This document shows positions 10,363 to 22,742 of a stretch of DNA of 64,000 bases, piece by piece (the stretch's first letter is position 1; every line of letters begins with the position of its first letter). The translations under genes were made by a program, and so were the position numbers. The DNA comes from Morinoia aosen (taxonomy: Eukaryota > Arthropoda > Malacostraca > Amphipoda > Talitridae), in the NCBI GenBank assembly GCA_030386875.1, contig CM059558.1, forward strand, positions 6,333,501 through 6,397,500, written 5' to 3'. Under the pieces are notes generated by a model that saw nothing but the letters and a program-made list of their open reading frames with translations, was not told the origin of the DNA and made no database searches.

Positions 10363-10824
10363 GCTTGATCAACATGAGGTAATAAGGATTAACTGAAAGA
10401 TTCGGTTTTTTATTTAAAGTAAATACGTGAGAAAAATTGTGAATGAGTGCTCCACTGAGCACACCCTTTTAATGAATCTGAGATCTTCACCATAATTCAT
10501 CGACTCAAGGTTGACCGAAGCAGAATATGCAGTTTGGTGATGTAATTTCAAGATAACTATATAATTTATATTCGAGCCACACTATAAGGGAGGAAAAATA
10601 CACGTTGAATTCCAAAAATTATCCTCCATAATGCTTGAACACTTTGTGCTTCATTTTTCTTGCGCTGCATCGTAACGACACGTAGTATCTCTATACTTTT
10701 AATTCATATTGATACGAAAACTTGAATTTCACTCGAAACTTCACCCCTCAATGGTTTTCTTCGTTCACTTCTAACTTTCCCCCGTTGTTGTCTCTCTATT
10801 CCGCCTCCTTCAGTTGGTCGTCAG

Positions 10825-11215
10825 AAGTGAGGCACCAGCCTTTGGGTACGCCGGTGTTGTAATGTAGTGATGCTTGGGTGCGCTGTGGTGTGCTGGTGCT
10901 GGGTACGGGTATTGTGGTGCGCATGGTGTACTGATTCTCTAATAGTGGGGAGACTAGTGCCCTGGTGCTGTGTTGCGCCTTGTGCTCTGGTGCTGTAGTA
11001 CGCTGGTGTACTGTGGTGTGCTGCTGCTGCTATTGCTGAGCTTCGCATGGTGCATTGATCCTCTTGTACCGGGTAGACTAGTTCTCTTGTGTTGCGCATT
11101 GTGCTCTAGTACGTCGGTTCCACAGTACACTGGTGCGCTGTGGTATGCTGGTGCTGGGTACTTCTGTTGCGGTGTGCATGGTGCCATGACATGCCGGTGC
11201 GCTGCACCAGCGGCT
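10825..11215. repeat. Degenerate ~124-131 bp tandem repeat
   Basis: The landmark GCATGGTG recurs at 10921, 11045 and 11176. Each unit also contains GGTAGACTAGT- or GGGAGACTAGT-like and GTGCTCT(A/G)GT segments. The array is G/T-rich with GTGCTGGT motifs at a finer scale. Both strands stay open over 70-100 codons because of composition, not because of a gene. Confidence 0.7.
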
Positions 11216-11430
11216 AAGCACTACCCGTTTAGACCAAGCTCTTCGCCGCGGCGTGCAGCACTCCCAAGTACCCTCTAACAAAAGGAACTTCTCATATCCC
11301 CGACGCCGGAATAGTCCGTACCCTCCATGATCCGGCGGTTTCCTGCGCTCTGACCAAACCTTGCCTCACATTTCTTCGCTTCAAGAGAGATTTTATAAGC
11401 ATTTATTTATTACCCTTATCTCGTAGTATT

Positions 11431-11750
11431 GTCTGTCTTCGCTTCGTCCCATTTAGCATCGAATTTACATCATTCATATTTCAAAGTTTAATTATACCCA
11501 CAAAGTCTTTTTAAGGAAGCTTTCCACGCTCCACCCTCAAAAGTACCCGCAAACATTAAAGATGCTGTCTTCGCTTCACTCCTAAAAGCTGTCTTCGCTT
11601 CACTCCCATTTAGCATCGAATCTACATCATTCATATTTCAAAGTTTAATTATACCCACAAAGTCTTTTTAAGGAAGCTTTCCACGCTCCACCCACAAAAG
11701 TACCCGCAAACATTAAAGATGCTGTCTTCGCTTCACTCCTAAAAGTATCC
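11431..11750. repeat. Direct duplication, period 157 bp
   Basis: CCCATTTAGCATCGAAT occurs at 11448 and again at 11605. The sequence that follows (CATTCATATTTCAAAG, CTTTCCACGCTCCACCC, GATGCTGTCTTCGCTTCACT) repeats with only a few substitutions. High identity implies a recent duplication. Confidence 0.9.
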
Positions 11751-11759
11751 GCAACATGT

Positions 11760-13740
11760 CTACTATTCTGTCCAAGTAACGCCGTTCTATCGCGCGCTTT
11801 GCGCGCCATGTTTCAATACATTTGAACTCCAAAAATTAAAATAAACTTGCGAAAACTAAACTTTGGAACCTTCAAATTAAGTTAGGTAAATTTTTTTTGC
11901 TATTTCCTCTGTAGGATACTTTATTTGATCTACTGATGAAAAATACATACTCTAATGTAACTATTGTAAGTGAACAAAATCTTCCGTCTTAATGGCCACA
12001 GAAAACAGTTCATTGCTTATAAAAAGTGTTTTTTTTATGTAAATACATCGAAAACCGTTCCAGTCGTGCAAACTTGAAGGCATTGACGATATACTGCAGG
12101 GTGTGAGATGAACACTTCAGGCCAAAATTTTTACTTGTTTTATATTTCTTCTAGGACTTGAGTGCACGAGAGTGTATAATATCCTGCTGAATGCTGCAGG
12201 AGAAAAACTTTGGAAAGGATTTAGTAGATACAGGTGCGATGTTGGTTAAAATCCAAAATTTGCGTCGCTTGGCTGTTGCAAAAATATTTACGCTGATCGT
12301 TTCTACAGATTGAAACCTAATTTTACACGAGAATCCAAATACCGCTCCGAATTGACGTAACGACCTAATTGTTCTCCAGGAATGACGCCAAATGAGCTCT
12401 GGGTGGAGGTAAAACTGCAATTGTACAGTTGTAAAACCTAAACTGTACGGAACTTCAGTTGCACCTAGTAAAAAATAAACCTAAATTATACATCACGTGA
12501 AAGTAAAACCTCAGCTATTGCTTCATTGGAAAATAAATTTCCCACGTATGCTGATATTTCCTTTCTCTAGACTACTTCAATACAGAAAACCTGTCGCAGT
12601 TTCTTGGACAATTCTTGGACAAATTACGAAACAGCAGATCGTTGATTGGAAATAAGACCATGGCGGCATTATGGTCATGATTTAGAGGTCGCTGAGGCAG
12701 CTTGGAGGACATCAAACAAACTTAAATGCGGCCTAAACTCCCAGCAGAGCACCCAGCTCACTCGCTGGACGTCGTGCAAGAATATCTCCTCCTCTTCACA
12801 ATAGGTTGTATTGTTCATCTTTCAACCGTTTGTAGTGATAATTGCACCCCCGCCACAATGGCTAACAATGGAGGCCAAATCGATGGCCTAGGCTTGGCCA
12901 TTTGTTAAACGATTTCCGCTAGCCGAGAAAATTTCAAAAAAAGTAAGCCGTAACTCCTGTTCTAGCGAGGATTTTTTCATGCAAGCGGGATCTGTCCTGC
13001 TCAACTTACTGAGAAACCGGTGGGAAAAAATGATGCTTCGTAGAACGATTTTCAGAGGGACTAGAGATATATAGGATTTCTCAATCAATTTTATCGATTA
13101 CTGATATATTCTTTGTTAGTGGATTCCCTCTGTTCATAAACCTCACGGTGTACGTTTTTTGTTCTCTGACTTCACGGCTTTTGTTCAGAGATTTAAAGAA
13201 GATAGATAATTTATTTTACATGCTGAGGTAAATGAATAAAACTAGTTGAAATGGAAAAACTCGTATATTTTGCCATGATTTAACGGTTTTCTGATTATCT
13301 ACAAAATCTGGAGGTATGTAAATAGTGTATTTACCTGGGTAGTATGAAACCTCTGTTCATGTACGGTACAGGATATATTTCAGGGCAAACACAAGGTTCT
13401 GTCATGCTTTGTGTTTTGAGCAAACTCTAAGTTTTGTTCACTCGAAATCATGTATTATTTAAATATTGCATCACATTTTTAGATTTTTGTGTAATTTTAA
13501 TGCTTCACTGATAAGGGCTTATGCAAAGAGACTTTCAAAACTCAAAAGTCGCTGAAGAAGAGCAAAATAGTGTCGGAATATTTAATGAGTTCGAAATTTT
13601 TACTTAGGATTTGTTGTACTAAAAAAACCTCAGGTCTGTCATTGGAACAGCACATTTATTACCTTTAGGTAAAATTATCTGAAACTTGCAATGAACCTCG
13701 ATTGCTCAGGAGGCTTCTGTATCGACTAATGTGATATTTG
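11760..13740. other. No gene recognised
   Basis: A+T-rich sequence with isolated ORFs of 60-90 codons that show no recognisable domain and no codon bias I can see. Confidence 0.45.
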
Positions 13741-13744
13741 TGTA

Positions 13745-14135
13745 ATTTATCCTCCTTAGGGCAAAGGATAGGGCGATAGGCTCTGGGTTCAGGTGATTTA
13801 AATTTGGCTATTCCATGCTATGGAATACCTTAGAGAAATACTGTTAGGTTACCCCAGCTATAGATGGGCCTTCAGAACTTCTATTTTTCGTGCCCACTTT
13901 ACTTTTTTTCTTTACTTCTCCGCTATCACATTGTTTTTGCTTTCTCTTTGTACTTAGTCTGGTGTTATTATTCGCAGTATGCAAGAGGTAACACATTTTG
14001 TGCATTGATTCCTCGTTTTCTATAGCCCATACTAAATGGTGCTTCCTCTCTTCTACGGTCTTTGCTACATGGTCTTTTCTCTTTGCTCTCTTGAGATTGC
14101 CTTTGCTGCGGCTAGGGAATCTTCAATTTAATAAT
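13745..14135 (+). mobile_element. Retroposon relative with an alternative head
   Basis: The 3' half (TTTGTGCATTGATTCCTCG, ATACTAAATGGTGCTTCC, CCTTTGCTGCGGCTAGGGA, then a TAATAATATAATA tail) matches the main family. The 5' half instead reads GGATAGGGCGATAGG ... CCATGCTATGGAATACC ... GATGGGCCTTCAGAACTTCT, which is shared with 35165-35450 and partly with 18297-18360. It contains GGGTTCAGG near 13787, weakly like a pol III B box. Confidence 0.55.
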
Positions 14136-14139
14136 ATAA

Positions 14140-16280
14140 TAGTATTATTTTTTTCTGGGTACTCTAGGTACATTCTCTCTATAAATCAGTGATAACTATA
14201 CTCATTGTCTTGAAGCATTCCCATTGGGGGAAAAAAATTGAGTTGGGTTAGGGCATGTCGCGGTTTTTTTGTGCGGTCCTGTTGAAAGAGTATAAGGAAA
14301 ATGAGGTGTTGAAAATGGAATTTAAATCCTAGGTAGAGAAATTGGAGGAAGAAAATTGACAGGAATGTGGAAGTAAGAGCTAAAGTGAAAGTCGTGCGCT
14401 GCATAAGTTCGATTAATATGACAAAATGATGCACTGAAAATTCGGTTATTGTATTTGAAGTTAGCTTGTGAATTATGAATTGTGGTATAACTGCTCACGA
14501 ATGTAATAAAGAACATGATTAGCGACTCGCGCAAGACAAACCTGATTCAAAGTGTGCAGGCACTTAATTCTATATAAGAACATAAATCAAACTATAAACG
14601 GAAGTTGCAAACTTTATGAAGCATGATGTACCTTAGCCTTGTATGCCTCAGCATAATTATGTAACAAAAGATATTGCACAAGTGAAGAGCTACAAAAGAA
14701 ACCAAAAAAATTATCAGGCACTATTATCTCGATGTTGTAAATTTCAATAATTATGCACTAAGTTGCCAGCCTCCATCTTCTCTTGTTGAAGGTTTCGTAC
14801 ATAGATTTTACGTGTTTTTTACAGGTAGACTAACAAGGATAAATTGCAGATAAGTAAATCGATGGCTAAGGCTACTGATAATTAAGAGTATACGGCCTTG
14901 GTGAGTTAAATCGGCATTAAACTTAGATGCTCCCGATTTGAAATTAGTCTGGTGCGGGCCCACGGATCTCATTTGATAACGGATGCTGTGCATTATATTT
15001 GAAGATATTCGGTATCCAATATTTAGTAACGCGTTACATACTGCCTCAAGGAGGTTATGACTCTAGCCACAAGGATTTGATCCTTACGATGAATAGCTAA
15101 TTCATATTCGGTGCTGAGAGCAACACCAGCACCCAATACGTGTTTAATTTGGCACATCTGCTGTACGCCGACTACGATTATGTTGACTTAACACTGAATT
15201 TCCATAAATACACTGGAACGACAATGAAGATTTACGATTTTAAGACTCACGTCCCGCACATCTGGGAATAAGATGTAATTTCATTTTTAAAGTATATCAA
15301 ATTATACACTACTCAAAATTGTTCAAAAGCTTCATACTTCACAAGGTACGTCGAGAATGCATCTTACCGATTAAAGTACCTCTGATACGTGCGTGCCGCA
15401 CGACACTCCGATTCGAATAGCACTCTTTGTTTCCAATACGCAATATACCGCTAGAACCTCATTCTGTATTATTTGCGAACAGTCAAACCCTGGGCCGGCA
15501 AACGTAGAAGGCTCGTGCTTGAAACATCCTCGGCAGGATTCTACACGTATTCGTCCTTCTTGCAGGGAGTTACCCTGTTTTATCCCTCAATAATTCAAGT
15601 GTAACGACTGCTCATGAATTATCTCGAGATGTAAAAAGTGAGTCCGAGGATGTCCTGACTATTTGTCTTATCTCTCTTGATTCCATCTCCAGATAACACT
15701 CTGAGGCATATTCGCTCGCACCTGGAACTTTCCGATCAAATATAAAATGTAATACTATCACGTGAACGCTTTGTCCGAGTGCTTCCTTCAGAAAGCTAGC
15801 GCTACGTTAGCTAGATGGAGGCTGGTCCCTAAGCCATGAGGTAAGCCGAACCCGGTCCACGCTGGCTAAGGCGGGAGGCCGTCAGACCAATCACCTTTTA
15901 GAGAAACCTTTACCGTTTTCTGTTACAAACCTCGCAACAACCTTTGTTGCCAAGTAGCACCCATCCTGTTATTGTGTCAACTGTGCTTCGTTTGTAATTA
16001 ATTCAGAAACCTGTTACAGGTCCAGCCACTGAGCGTAGTTAGCACTATGGTACTCAGTAGAAATTAGGAAGAGGCGATGGGGTGCAGGCTTTATTGACAT
16101 TGAAGAATAAAATTGAAAAACTAAATAACAAGTCCGATGAGTTAGCCGGAAAAACACAAATGAAATAAAAAGTTACACACGATCAATATCAAGTCTCCAA
16201 AATATACAGAGGAATTTATCATATTTACACACAAACTTGAGCTATAAACAATAGAACTCTTGGGTGTTGAATTCCTTTGG
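14140..16280. other. No gene recognised
   Basis: Mixed sequence. A purine-rich stretch at 14220-14420 looks composition-driven. No tRNA, transposase or long ORF is seen. Confidence 0.4.
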
Positions 16281-16285
16281 GTAAA

Positions 16286-17197
16286 GGCCCTGATACACTG
16301 GGCAAAAATCGCGGTGATAACCGCCAGCACGCCTCTCAATGTGCCTCCCATCCCTGCACACCAGCCAGTTGGCAGAGTGGCCACCGAGCTTTCAGCGATC
16401 CGAGCATGTCTGGATTAGGACGGTCGTCACTGCGACGAGCAGTACCGTTTTGAACGTTGACGGGCGAGGTGCACAGCCATGTCTTGCTCTGCAACTGAGT
16501 AGACAAAACTCGAACGCTGAATTCTATAGACGCATTTAAAAAATTCGACTGTCCCCTCAGGGGGATACAACTATTGTATCTATGGGAATTAGCGCTCCCA
16601 GGGGAACCATGTGTGGGCCCGAGCTAAAGGTTAGGTAGGCTTCCTTTTTGTTGTAATAAATTAGGTTTTTGTTTTGTTACGGACCATCTTTTTTCGGTTC
16701 ACTGCTCTCCTGTTTTTCAGCCCCTACTACTTTCTTCTTCAACTTTTTTCTCATTTCATGAACTTCTTTCCTAGCTTACTGTTTCTGTGCACCTTGTGCA
16801 TAGATTCCGCGTTCCCTCAACTCCATACTAAATGGTGCCTTCCTCTTTCCTCTCTTGGAACATCTTTGTCGTGGTTAAGGGAGGCTAAAACTTTCTTATA
16901 TAATAATAATAATAATAATAATAAAAATTCAACTGTTTGCAGAATGTGATGAGCAGCGCTTACAGAAGGCTAAAGCACAGCGCAACGTGCGCTTTGGTTT
17001 AATCCTGCGCTCCATACGGCTGGTCGTAATCGCGCACCTATCTGTACGACACGCTGAGGCAGACTGACGCCTTGCATTGCATTCCGCGGTGCTTCATCTT
17101 GCGTGCTGAGTGTATCATGTCGCCAGTTCTCACTTCAACTGGCGGACGGATCCACTACCGCAATTTCTCGAGTCATGAACGCCAGTGTATCGGGGCC
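16286..17197. mobile_element. TIR element with a nested retroposon
   Basis: The left end GGCCCTGATACACTGG (16286) is matched in inverse at the right end, CCAGTGTATCGGGGCC, which closes at 17197 (one mismatch). Outside the right end the flank is TTAA; outside the left it is TAAA, so a TTAA target with one substitution is possible. Subtracting the retroposon and its TSD leaves about 530 bp with no ORF, so it is non-autonomous. TTAA targets suit piggyBac- or Kolobok-type elements; the assignment is tentative. Confidence 0.6.
16553..16922 (+). mobile_element. Retroposon family copy B, full length, (TAA)n tail
   Basis: Starts CCCCTCAGGGGGATACAACT and ends GGGAGGCTAAAACTTTC followed by eight TAA units. 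Flanks: AAAAATTCGACTGT (16539-16552) and AAAAATTCAACTGT (16923-16936), a 14-bp TSD with one mismatch. It lies inside the TIR element 16286-17197. Confidence 0.85.
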
Positions 17198-17199
17198 TT

Positions 17200-19310
17200 A
17201 ACACTGCTCTGTTATAGCAGTAGCAACAAAAATAGGAGCTAGACAGAGAGAAAGACATTTCCCTTTCACCAAACAAAACCTAAAGTGCTTCCATAGTAGA
17301 CAAACGGGTATTACCGAAAAGATAGACTTCAGTTTAGAGAAATAAGACTTATCCTCTGAATAATAAGAAATCTTCAAGTGTTCGGATTGGTAAGTATTCT
17401 AATAATTGATGAGCTAACGAACACTAAGAAATATGAAAAATGAAAAACAGTTACCCCTAATACAATAACTTTCCTTAATTGCCACAAATTATCAAACGGT
17501 CATTTAACCGCCCGAGAAGCACCGCACACCCGCATCCAGCGACAACCCACAACAGAATAATAGGTTGCGTACGTAACCGCAGAGGCGGCTTCTCTGTTCG
17601 CGCAAACAGACACATGAAGAGCCACTAAAATTAATATTTCGTAGAAATATAACAAACAATAGTACAAACTAAAAATAATAACAGTACGAAATAAAATGAA
17701 TGATAAAGTTATAGAAACAAAGGCATAATTAAAGTTCTTAACCCTATGTGCACCGCAGGCACCTGCAAGAGACAGGCTGGAAAAATCAGCTTTATTACAT
17801 TACGACTTTCCCTCCCCGCATAAGGAGTGACGTAAGTCGTAGAACCTTGTGGTATGTCGCTTTGGAAACACAGTGCCCAACGATGAGATAAAATGCACCC
17901 GCGACATCTAGACATTTCTATTAGTTCAAATCCTTTAAATAAATAAAATGTTAATAATATTCTATACCCACCGAAATGAACACAAGTTCTATGCTTACCA
18001 CCCAAAAGGATTATTTTTCCCACGCTTCTCCTAACCACATAAACATACGCTTTCCTTCACTGCGGTTTTCGTTCGAGTTTCATCTCATCGCGTAGCAGTA
18101 CTCGAGCTCTTCCGCCAGCGTTGCTCTTTTTCAAACTCCCCACAAGCAAACAATCTACACTCTGCCGATGCCTAATGGGTGCTGCATAATTTTCGAATTC
18201 TTAATTAAAATTGAAAAGTTTTGTTTCTAAATTTTCTAGACTCAAAGCAGTTCCTTAGAGATCGTCCGAAATAATTATGTTTTATTATTTTGCTTAGAGG
18301 TTTGTCTGTCGGATGCTATGGAAATACTGTTAGGGAACCTCTAGTAAGATAGATCTCACTCCTGCAGTTTGTCTAAAAAATAAAAGCTAGAAATCAAACA
18401 AATGGAGGTTAGCCGAGAAACATGAACGAGGAAATCAGGATACCTGATCCTGGCCGAATGTGAGCTAGTCTGAGGCGGCTCTCTGAATGTATGACAGTCC
18501 CCAGAGATTATTTTCCTTGAGTGAATGTTTTGATTTGAGCTGAAATCTTTAAAATATTCTGAGATATTGCATTCATTTCATCCCCTAAGATTGATGAATT
18601 AGGTTTTACGCGACAACCTGGTCTGGACTCGCTGAGCAATATACGAACCTTGCGGATTTTCAGAGTCAGGAAGCAAAATGCATTCGTACTCGGTTATTTT
18701 TCCTATCACCAAGTTCACACTGGATAACCTTTTGCTTACGTTTTCGTATTAAATGAATTCATTGATACCAAATAAAAAAATCTGTGCAAAACTTGATTCA
18801 GTTTTCAATTAACTAACGTTAAGCGTTCAACAAATTGTAATGAACTCATTGTGCACTTCGTATATTTTAGTTTTCACCAATGTTTATAATAGTGCCAAAA
18901 AATTTGATTTTTTTTCTCAGCCCCAATGTTAAAAAAATTTCAACGGCTCTAGTTTTTGAGACCAAAGTCAATGCTCTTTAATAATTTGCTCGTACAAAAG
19001 CCTATCCGAGCAAGCATTCGATGGCAAAATACCCCGACATCTCTACATTCCACTTCGGCAAATAACTACGGCAACCGCATGTGAGCTTAAATGATTCATC
19101 AACATATTGAACATCAGCAATTCTCATCGGTCGCTACTAATCAATTGAATCTTTATTAAACAATGAAAGAAACCTTGGCATTGTGAAAACTCTTTAAGGC
19201 GGCTCATACCAAAATTATTTGAGTATTTAGCCTATGATAGTCAGAGAATGGGTATGGTTGCGCATAAACTCTCGTTTGTTCGGTTTAATTCTTTGGTTTA
19301 ACCTCGTTCT
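17200..19310. other. No gene recognised
   Basis: The longest ORF (17709-18038, minus, 109 codons) has no recognisable domain. A short fragment at 18297-18360 (GGATGCTATGGAAATACTGTT) matches the alternative retroposon head seen at about 13815. Nothing else identified. Confidence 0.4.
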
Positions 19311-19315
19311 GCACA

Positions 19316-19388
19316 GCCCGGCTAGCTCAGTCGGTAGAGCACGAGACTCTTAATCTCGGGGTCGTGGGTTCGAGCCCCACGTTGGGCG
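19316..19388 (+). tRNA. tRNA-Lys(CTT)
   Basis: A complete 73-nt cloverleaf. Acceptor GCCCGGC pairs with GTTGGGC through two G-T pairs; discriminator G. The D arm is TAGCTCAGTCGGTAGAGC, the anticodon loop reads ACTCTTAAT with anticodon CTT, and the T arm is GTGGGTTCGAGCCCCAC. Internal A and B boxes are intact. A T5 run at 19394-19398 is a good pol III terminator. No intron. It looks functional. Confidence 0.95.
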
Positions 19389-19393
19389 ATATC

Positions 19394-19398
19394 TTTTT
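19394..19398 (+). terminator. Pol III terminator of tRNA-Lys
   Basis: TTTTT, six bases after the tRNA 3' end. Confidence 0.75.
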
Positions 19399-19399
19399 C

Positions 19400-20640
19400 C
19401 ATGGGAATGTGCATTAAAGCAGCAACTGTAAATGATGTCACAAATGTTTTAATGGAAGGAAAAACGCTTTTCCTCATTAGTTGTTTCTGCATTGTTCAAT
19501 TTATAATGTTTCATTGTTTTTAATTTTGATTGAATGCTCAGAACGTTCATGTGCATCGTGCATTAATACGGTGAAAATTATAATCAAAATAGCGTATAAC
19601 TAAATATGCAAGCTTTAGTACAAGTTGATTAATACCCAATTCCTGCATATTAAGCTGTGAAAAGGGTTTTGGTATGAAGTTTAAAAACAAAACTAATAAT
19701 TACGTAAACTATTGCACAGGTATTGTAGACAGCTGTCTATGTTTGTGTGCAGTTTTCAGCCAATTGGTAGCATACTTAACAGTTCGTATCCCATCTGTTG
19801 GGATGCACCGTGCACAAAATTCTACTGTTGAGTATTTCTGTACTGCATAACAAATTAGCCTATAATATTAATTGATAATAACCACTTGACGCTCCTTATT
19901 TGAAACTTCCTCTGTACGATCACTTTTGACATACCCAATTGAAGTGAAATGGATATTCCAAATTGAGCCCTGGAATGATTTGATCATTGTGCACGTATAC
20001 TATATGGTTAGATTTCTCCTTCCATTCGATGGAAGCACGTCAAGAAAATTTTCGCTGTAGGAAATATTGACGTGACAGCGTTCGTGTGCTGCCGCTGCTG
20101 CTGGAAGGCAGCACGTAATATCGTGTAAAAGATGCTACTTTAATATCAAATATTCTAAGGATTTCCGGATTCCAGTAAATTAGAGACTAACCTGGCTTCA
20201 CATAAGAGTTTAGGAACCTGCGACATAGTGTCGTATGGAGGCGACGTGTGTGTGCTGACGTGAGCATACATGGGACGTGTGCAATGAAGGCAGTCACGGG
20301 AAAACGATTCAGGCTGTACCTATTTACATGGGAAAATTATTCTTGTACATATGAGCAGCGGCAGGGCTGAGGACTGGCTTAATGATTTAGGTCGAAAAAG
20401 ATAACCACCACACCCTCGCTCAACGTCCTCGGTGCGGGCAGCGAAGGCCTCCACACAAAGCTATGGCTCTATTATCGCTGATTATAAAATTGAGTGAACA
20501 GCGACTCTTTCCCTTCGACCATTCTAAATTAAATATAGCAACAGCCCAAAAACCATGGTGGTCACAGGCCAGCAACCCTTGAAAGGGGCCCTACCCCTCC
20601 TCTACTCCCCTTTGAAGCTCTACGAAGAGACGACATGGAG
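19400..20640. other. No gene recognised
   Basis: Intergenic sequence downstream of tRNA-Lys with no ORF or repeat I can identify. Confidence 0.4.
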
Positions 20641-20645
20641 TGGAG

Positions 20646-21110
20646 TCACTTAGAGTGCACAGAATGGACGGAGAGGGCTGATGCAAGATCGAAATCCCCA
20701 TTCCTTGTATTGAGACTACAGAGCTCAACATTCTTGGCGATTAAATTTATGTATTCGAGATTGATCTCCAAGTTGAGTTTTCTGGGTTCACTGTTCGCAT
20801 GCTCGTAATGGTTGTCAGGAAAACGGTGTTTGTAGCCGATGAGCACCAACCATCGAATTAGGTGAGGGTGAACGTAATTGATGACGGAGCTGATTCTAAT
20901 GAGTCGTGAAGCGAGTGCCGCCATCTCTCTCTTGGTTTTAAGTTCAATTGGTTGTACGTCGGTCGCCCTGTGCGTGCTCTTCTCCTCCGTATACGTCTCA
21001 TCGTTACCCCGAAGTTCTTCCATGGAGCTTATGTGTTTCATAATCACCTTACGACACCCACGAATCACAAACAGAAACACGCGGCCTTGAAACTCTCCTA
21101 GCGCTACCAA
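20646..21110 (-). CDS. Uncharacterised 154-codon ORF
   Basis: This is the longest non-repetitive ORF in the window. It starts MVALGEFQGRVFLFVIRGCR and has a charged middle section (EEKSTHRATDVQPIELKTKR) and an ending rich in Asn, Leu and Ser. I recognise no domain, signal peptide or membrane segment. The ORF is flanked by a LINE fragment and tRNA genes. In A+T-rich DNA 154 codons is only mildly unusual, so this may be chance, an exon or an old transposon piece. Confidence 0.2.
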   Translation of the reverse strand: MVALGEFQGRVFLFVIRGCRKVIMKHISSMEELRGNDETYTEEKSTHRATDVQPIELKTKREMAALASRLIRISSVINYVHPHLIRWLVLIGYKHRFPDNHYEHANSEPRKLNLEINLEYINLIAKNVELCSLNTRNGDFDLASALSVHSVHSK

Positions 21111-21344
21111 CTTGTTGATTGCTTGATAAGAAGGACCTGATATAAAGGCTAACGTTTACGTGCCAACATTCGGGAGTACATTTATCCTACATCGTAAAGA
21201 CAATCCTTTACGTTCGAGACTTCAGTCTCTATTGGCAGTGACCTACAGTCCGTATTAATCATTATTTATATTGACAAAATCTTAAGTACATGAGAAACAC
21301 CAACATGCAGTATGTGTGACATGAGTACGAGTGTACGTAAATAA

Positions 21345-22040
21345 CATACATATACAGTACATGGCAATTCGTGGTCAAAGCTGCAGAACTACACCCCATG
21401 GAGTTCCTCAAGGACCTATATCTCATCAATGTTTCTCCCCCCCAAAACATATAAATTTCGCCAATTATTCAAGTAAAAAATTATTAGCGTTTACCCTGTT
21501 TTACCCTGTTTGTTCACCATGGCTCATGGTGAACAAAATCTATTCATGTCAAAAAAAAAGATATTTATACTAATTAAAGCAACAGTTTCACATTAGCATG
21601 ATAAGCGCTAAAGACACTAAGTAACTAATGACAGCGAGTTTCTTGGAATAACCGTAGGCGAAAGTTTGTCCTTCGAAAGTCATGTCGAACATATAGGTAT
21701 AAAATTGTCCCAGTCCATCGGAACTTTGCACTAGCCACATTATGAAAAAAAATTAAAAATTCTCTGGTTTGGAAAGTCAAAAATAAGACGTGACAATATT
21801 CACACGCGCAAAAAAGATACCGGGAGAATCTCCAACATAAAATATGACGCCAACACAAAAAAATCATTCGAGAGCCAAAAAAATCAAATGGTATAATGAC
21901 AACGTTTTATCAGAGAAAATTCCTAAAAATACCTAACATAGACTAAAATTCTGATATCAAATTTGCTCTCAAAGTGACCATCATACCTACTTACATAACG
22001 AGTTATACTCTCTTATTATGGCCTCAGCCAGATAACAAAA
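21345..22040 (+). pseudogene. LINE reverse-transcriptase fragment (palm to thumb)
   Basis: The stretch TPHGVPQGPISHQ (21390-21428) matches the GVPQGS motif of LINE reverse transcriptases. The next residues (HINFANYSSKKLLAFTLF) align with the segment leading to the catalytic ADD box, which is lost. At 21625-21740 the frame gives NDSEFLGITVGESLSFESHV, then IGIKLSQSIGTL, the thumb region, and near 21990-22025 a TYITSYTLLLW-like block. Spacing and order fit a CR1/jockey-type C-terminus. Many stops and frameshifts. It is a different family from the 1.9-8.4 kb LINE. Confidence 0.6.
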
Positions 22041-22082
22041 TCGCTTGCTTTTTCACTGGTACTAAATTTCAGAATCCCACTC

Positions 22083-22250
22083 CTGGTGACATTGCGATGT
22101 CACACCTATTCCTCCACACCTGGTGACATTGCGATCTCTCGCTTATTTCGAGAGAGCTTCAATACTTGATGTTGTTATACTAGGTAACTGTCAATCAAAT
22201 TCAAGAGAGCTTCAATGCCAGGTGCTCCCAAATTCCATGAGAGCTTCAAT
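22083..22250. repeat. Short degenerate direct repeats
   Basis: CTGGTGACATTGCGAT occurs at 22083 and 22120. GAGAGCTTCAAT occurs at 22152, 22205 and 22239. Between them lies diverged sequence, so this is a decayed minisatellite. Confidence 0.7.
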
Positions 22251-22670
22251 ACTAGGTACTCTAAAATTCCCAGAGAGATCCCAAATTACTTGCAAGATAA
22301 AATACAAATAAATTAAAATAGGTAATAAGCAAAAAAAGTCAAACGTAACCTCCTATCTAAACTTTTCTTCATCATGAATATAATCCAGAGTATAATTGTG
22401 TATGCTTACTGTTAGGGAGAGAGTTTTGGTGAAAGAAAAACTTGACCAGGAAAGTATTCCTCTCATCTTGAAATTAGCATATTTGTTTTGCATTCATGAC
22501 TATATAGTTCGACGTTAAAATATATAATACTTCGTTATATGTCATGATACTAAGTAATTATGAAAGATGAAAAAAATTCATTGTCAGTCATGCGGTAAAA
22601 TTTACCCCATCGTAAAGCTTTTGAGGTCAAAAATTTATTCTTTAAAGAATCGAAGCTGGATGAGTAGCAT

Positions 22671-22742
22671 GGCCTGTTGGTCTAGGGGTATGATTCCTGC
22701 TTTGGGTGCAGGAGGTCCCGGGTTCAAATCCCGGACAGGCCC
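22671..22742 (+). tRNA. tRNA-Pro(TGG)
   Basis: A complete 72-nt cloverleaf. Acceptor GGCCTGT pairs with ACAGGCC, discriminator C. Arms: TGGTCTAGGGGTATGATT (D), CCTGC-TTTGGGT-GCAGG (anticodon TGG) and TCCCGGGTTCAAATCCCGGA (T). The T4 at 22748-22751 serves as terminator. No intron. It looks functional. Confidence 0.95.

Noticed and set aside
10821-11281. Overlapping 70-100-codon ORFs on both strands, His/Thr- and Cys/Leu-rich
   Set aside because: They follow a G/T-rich degenerate tandem repeat and are open on both strands.
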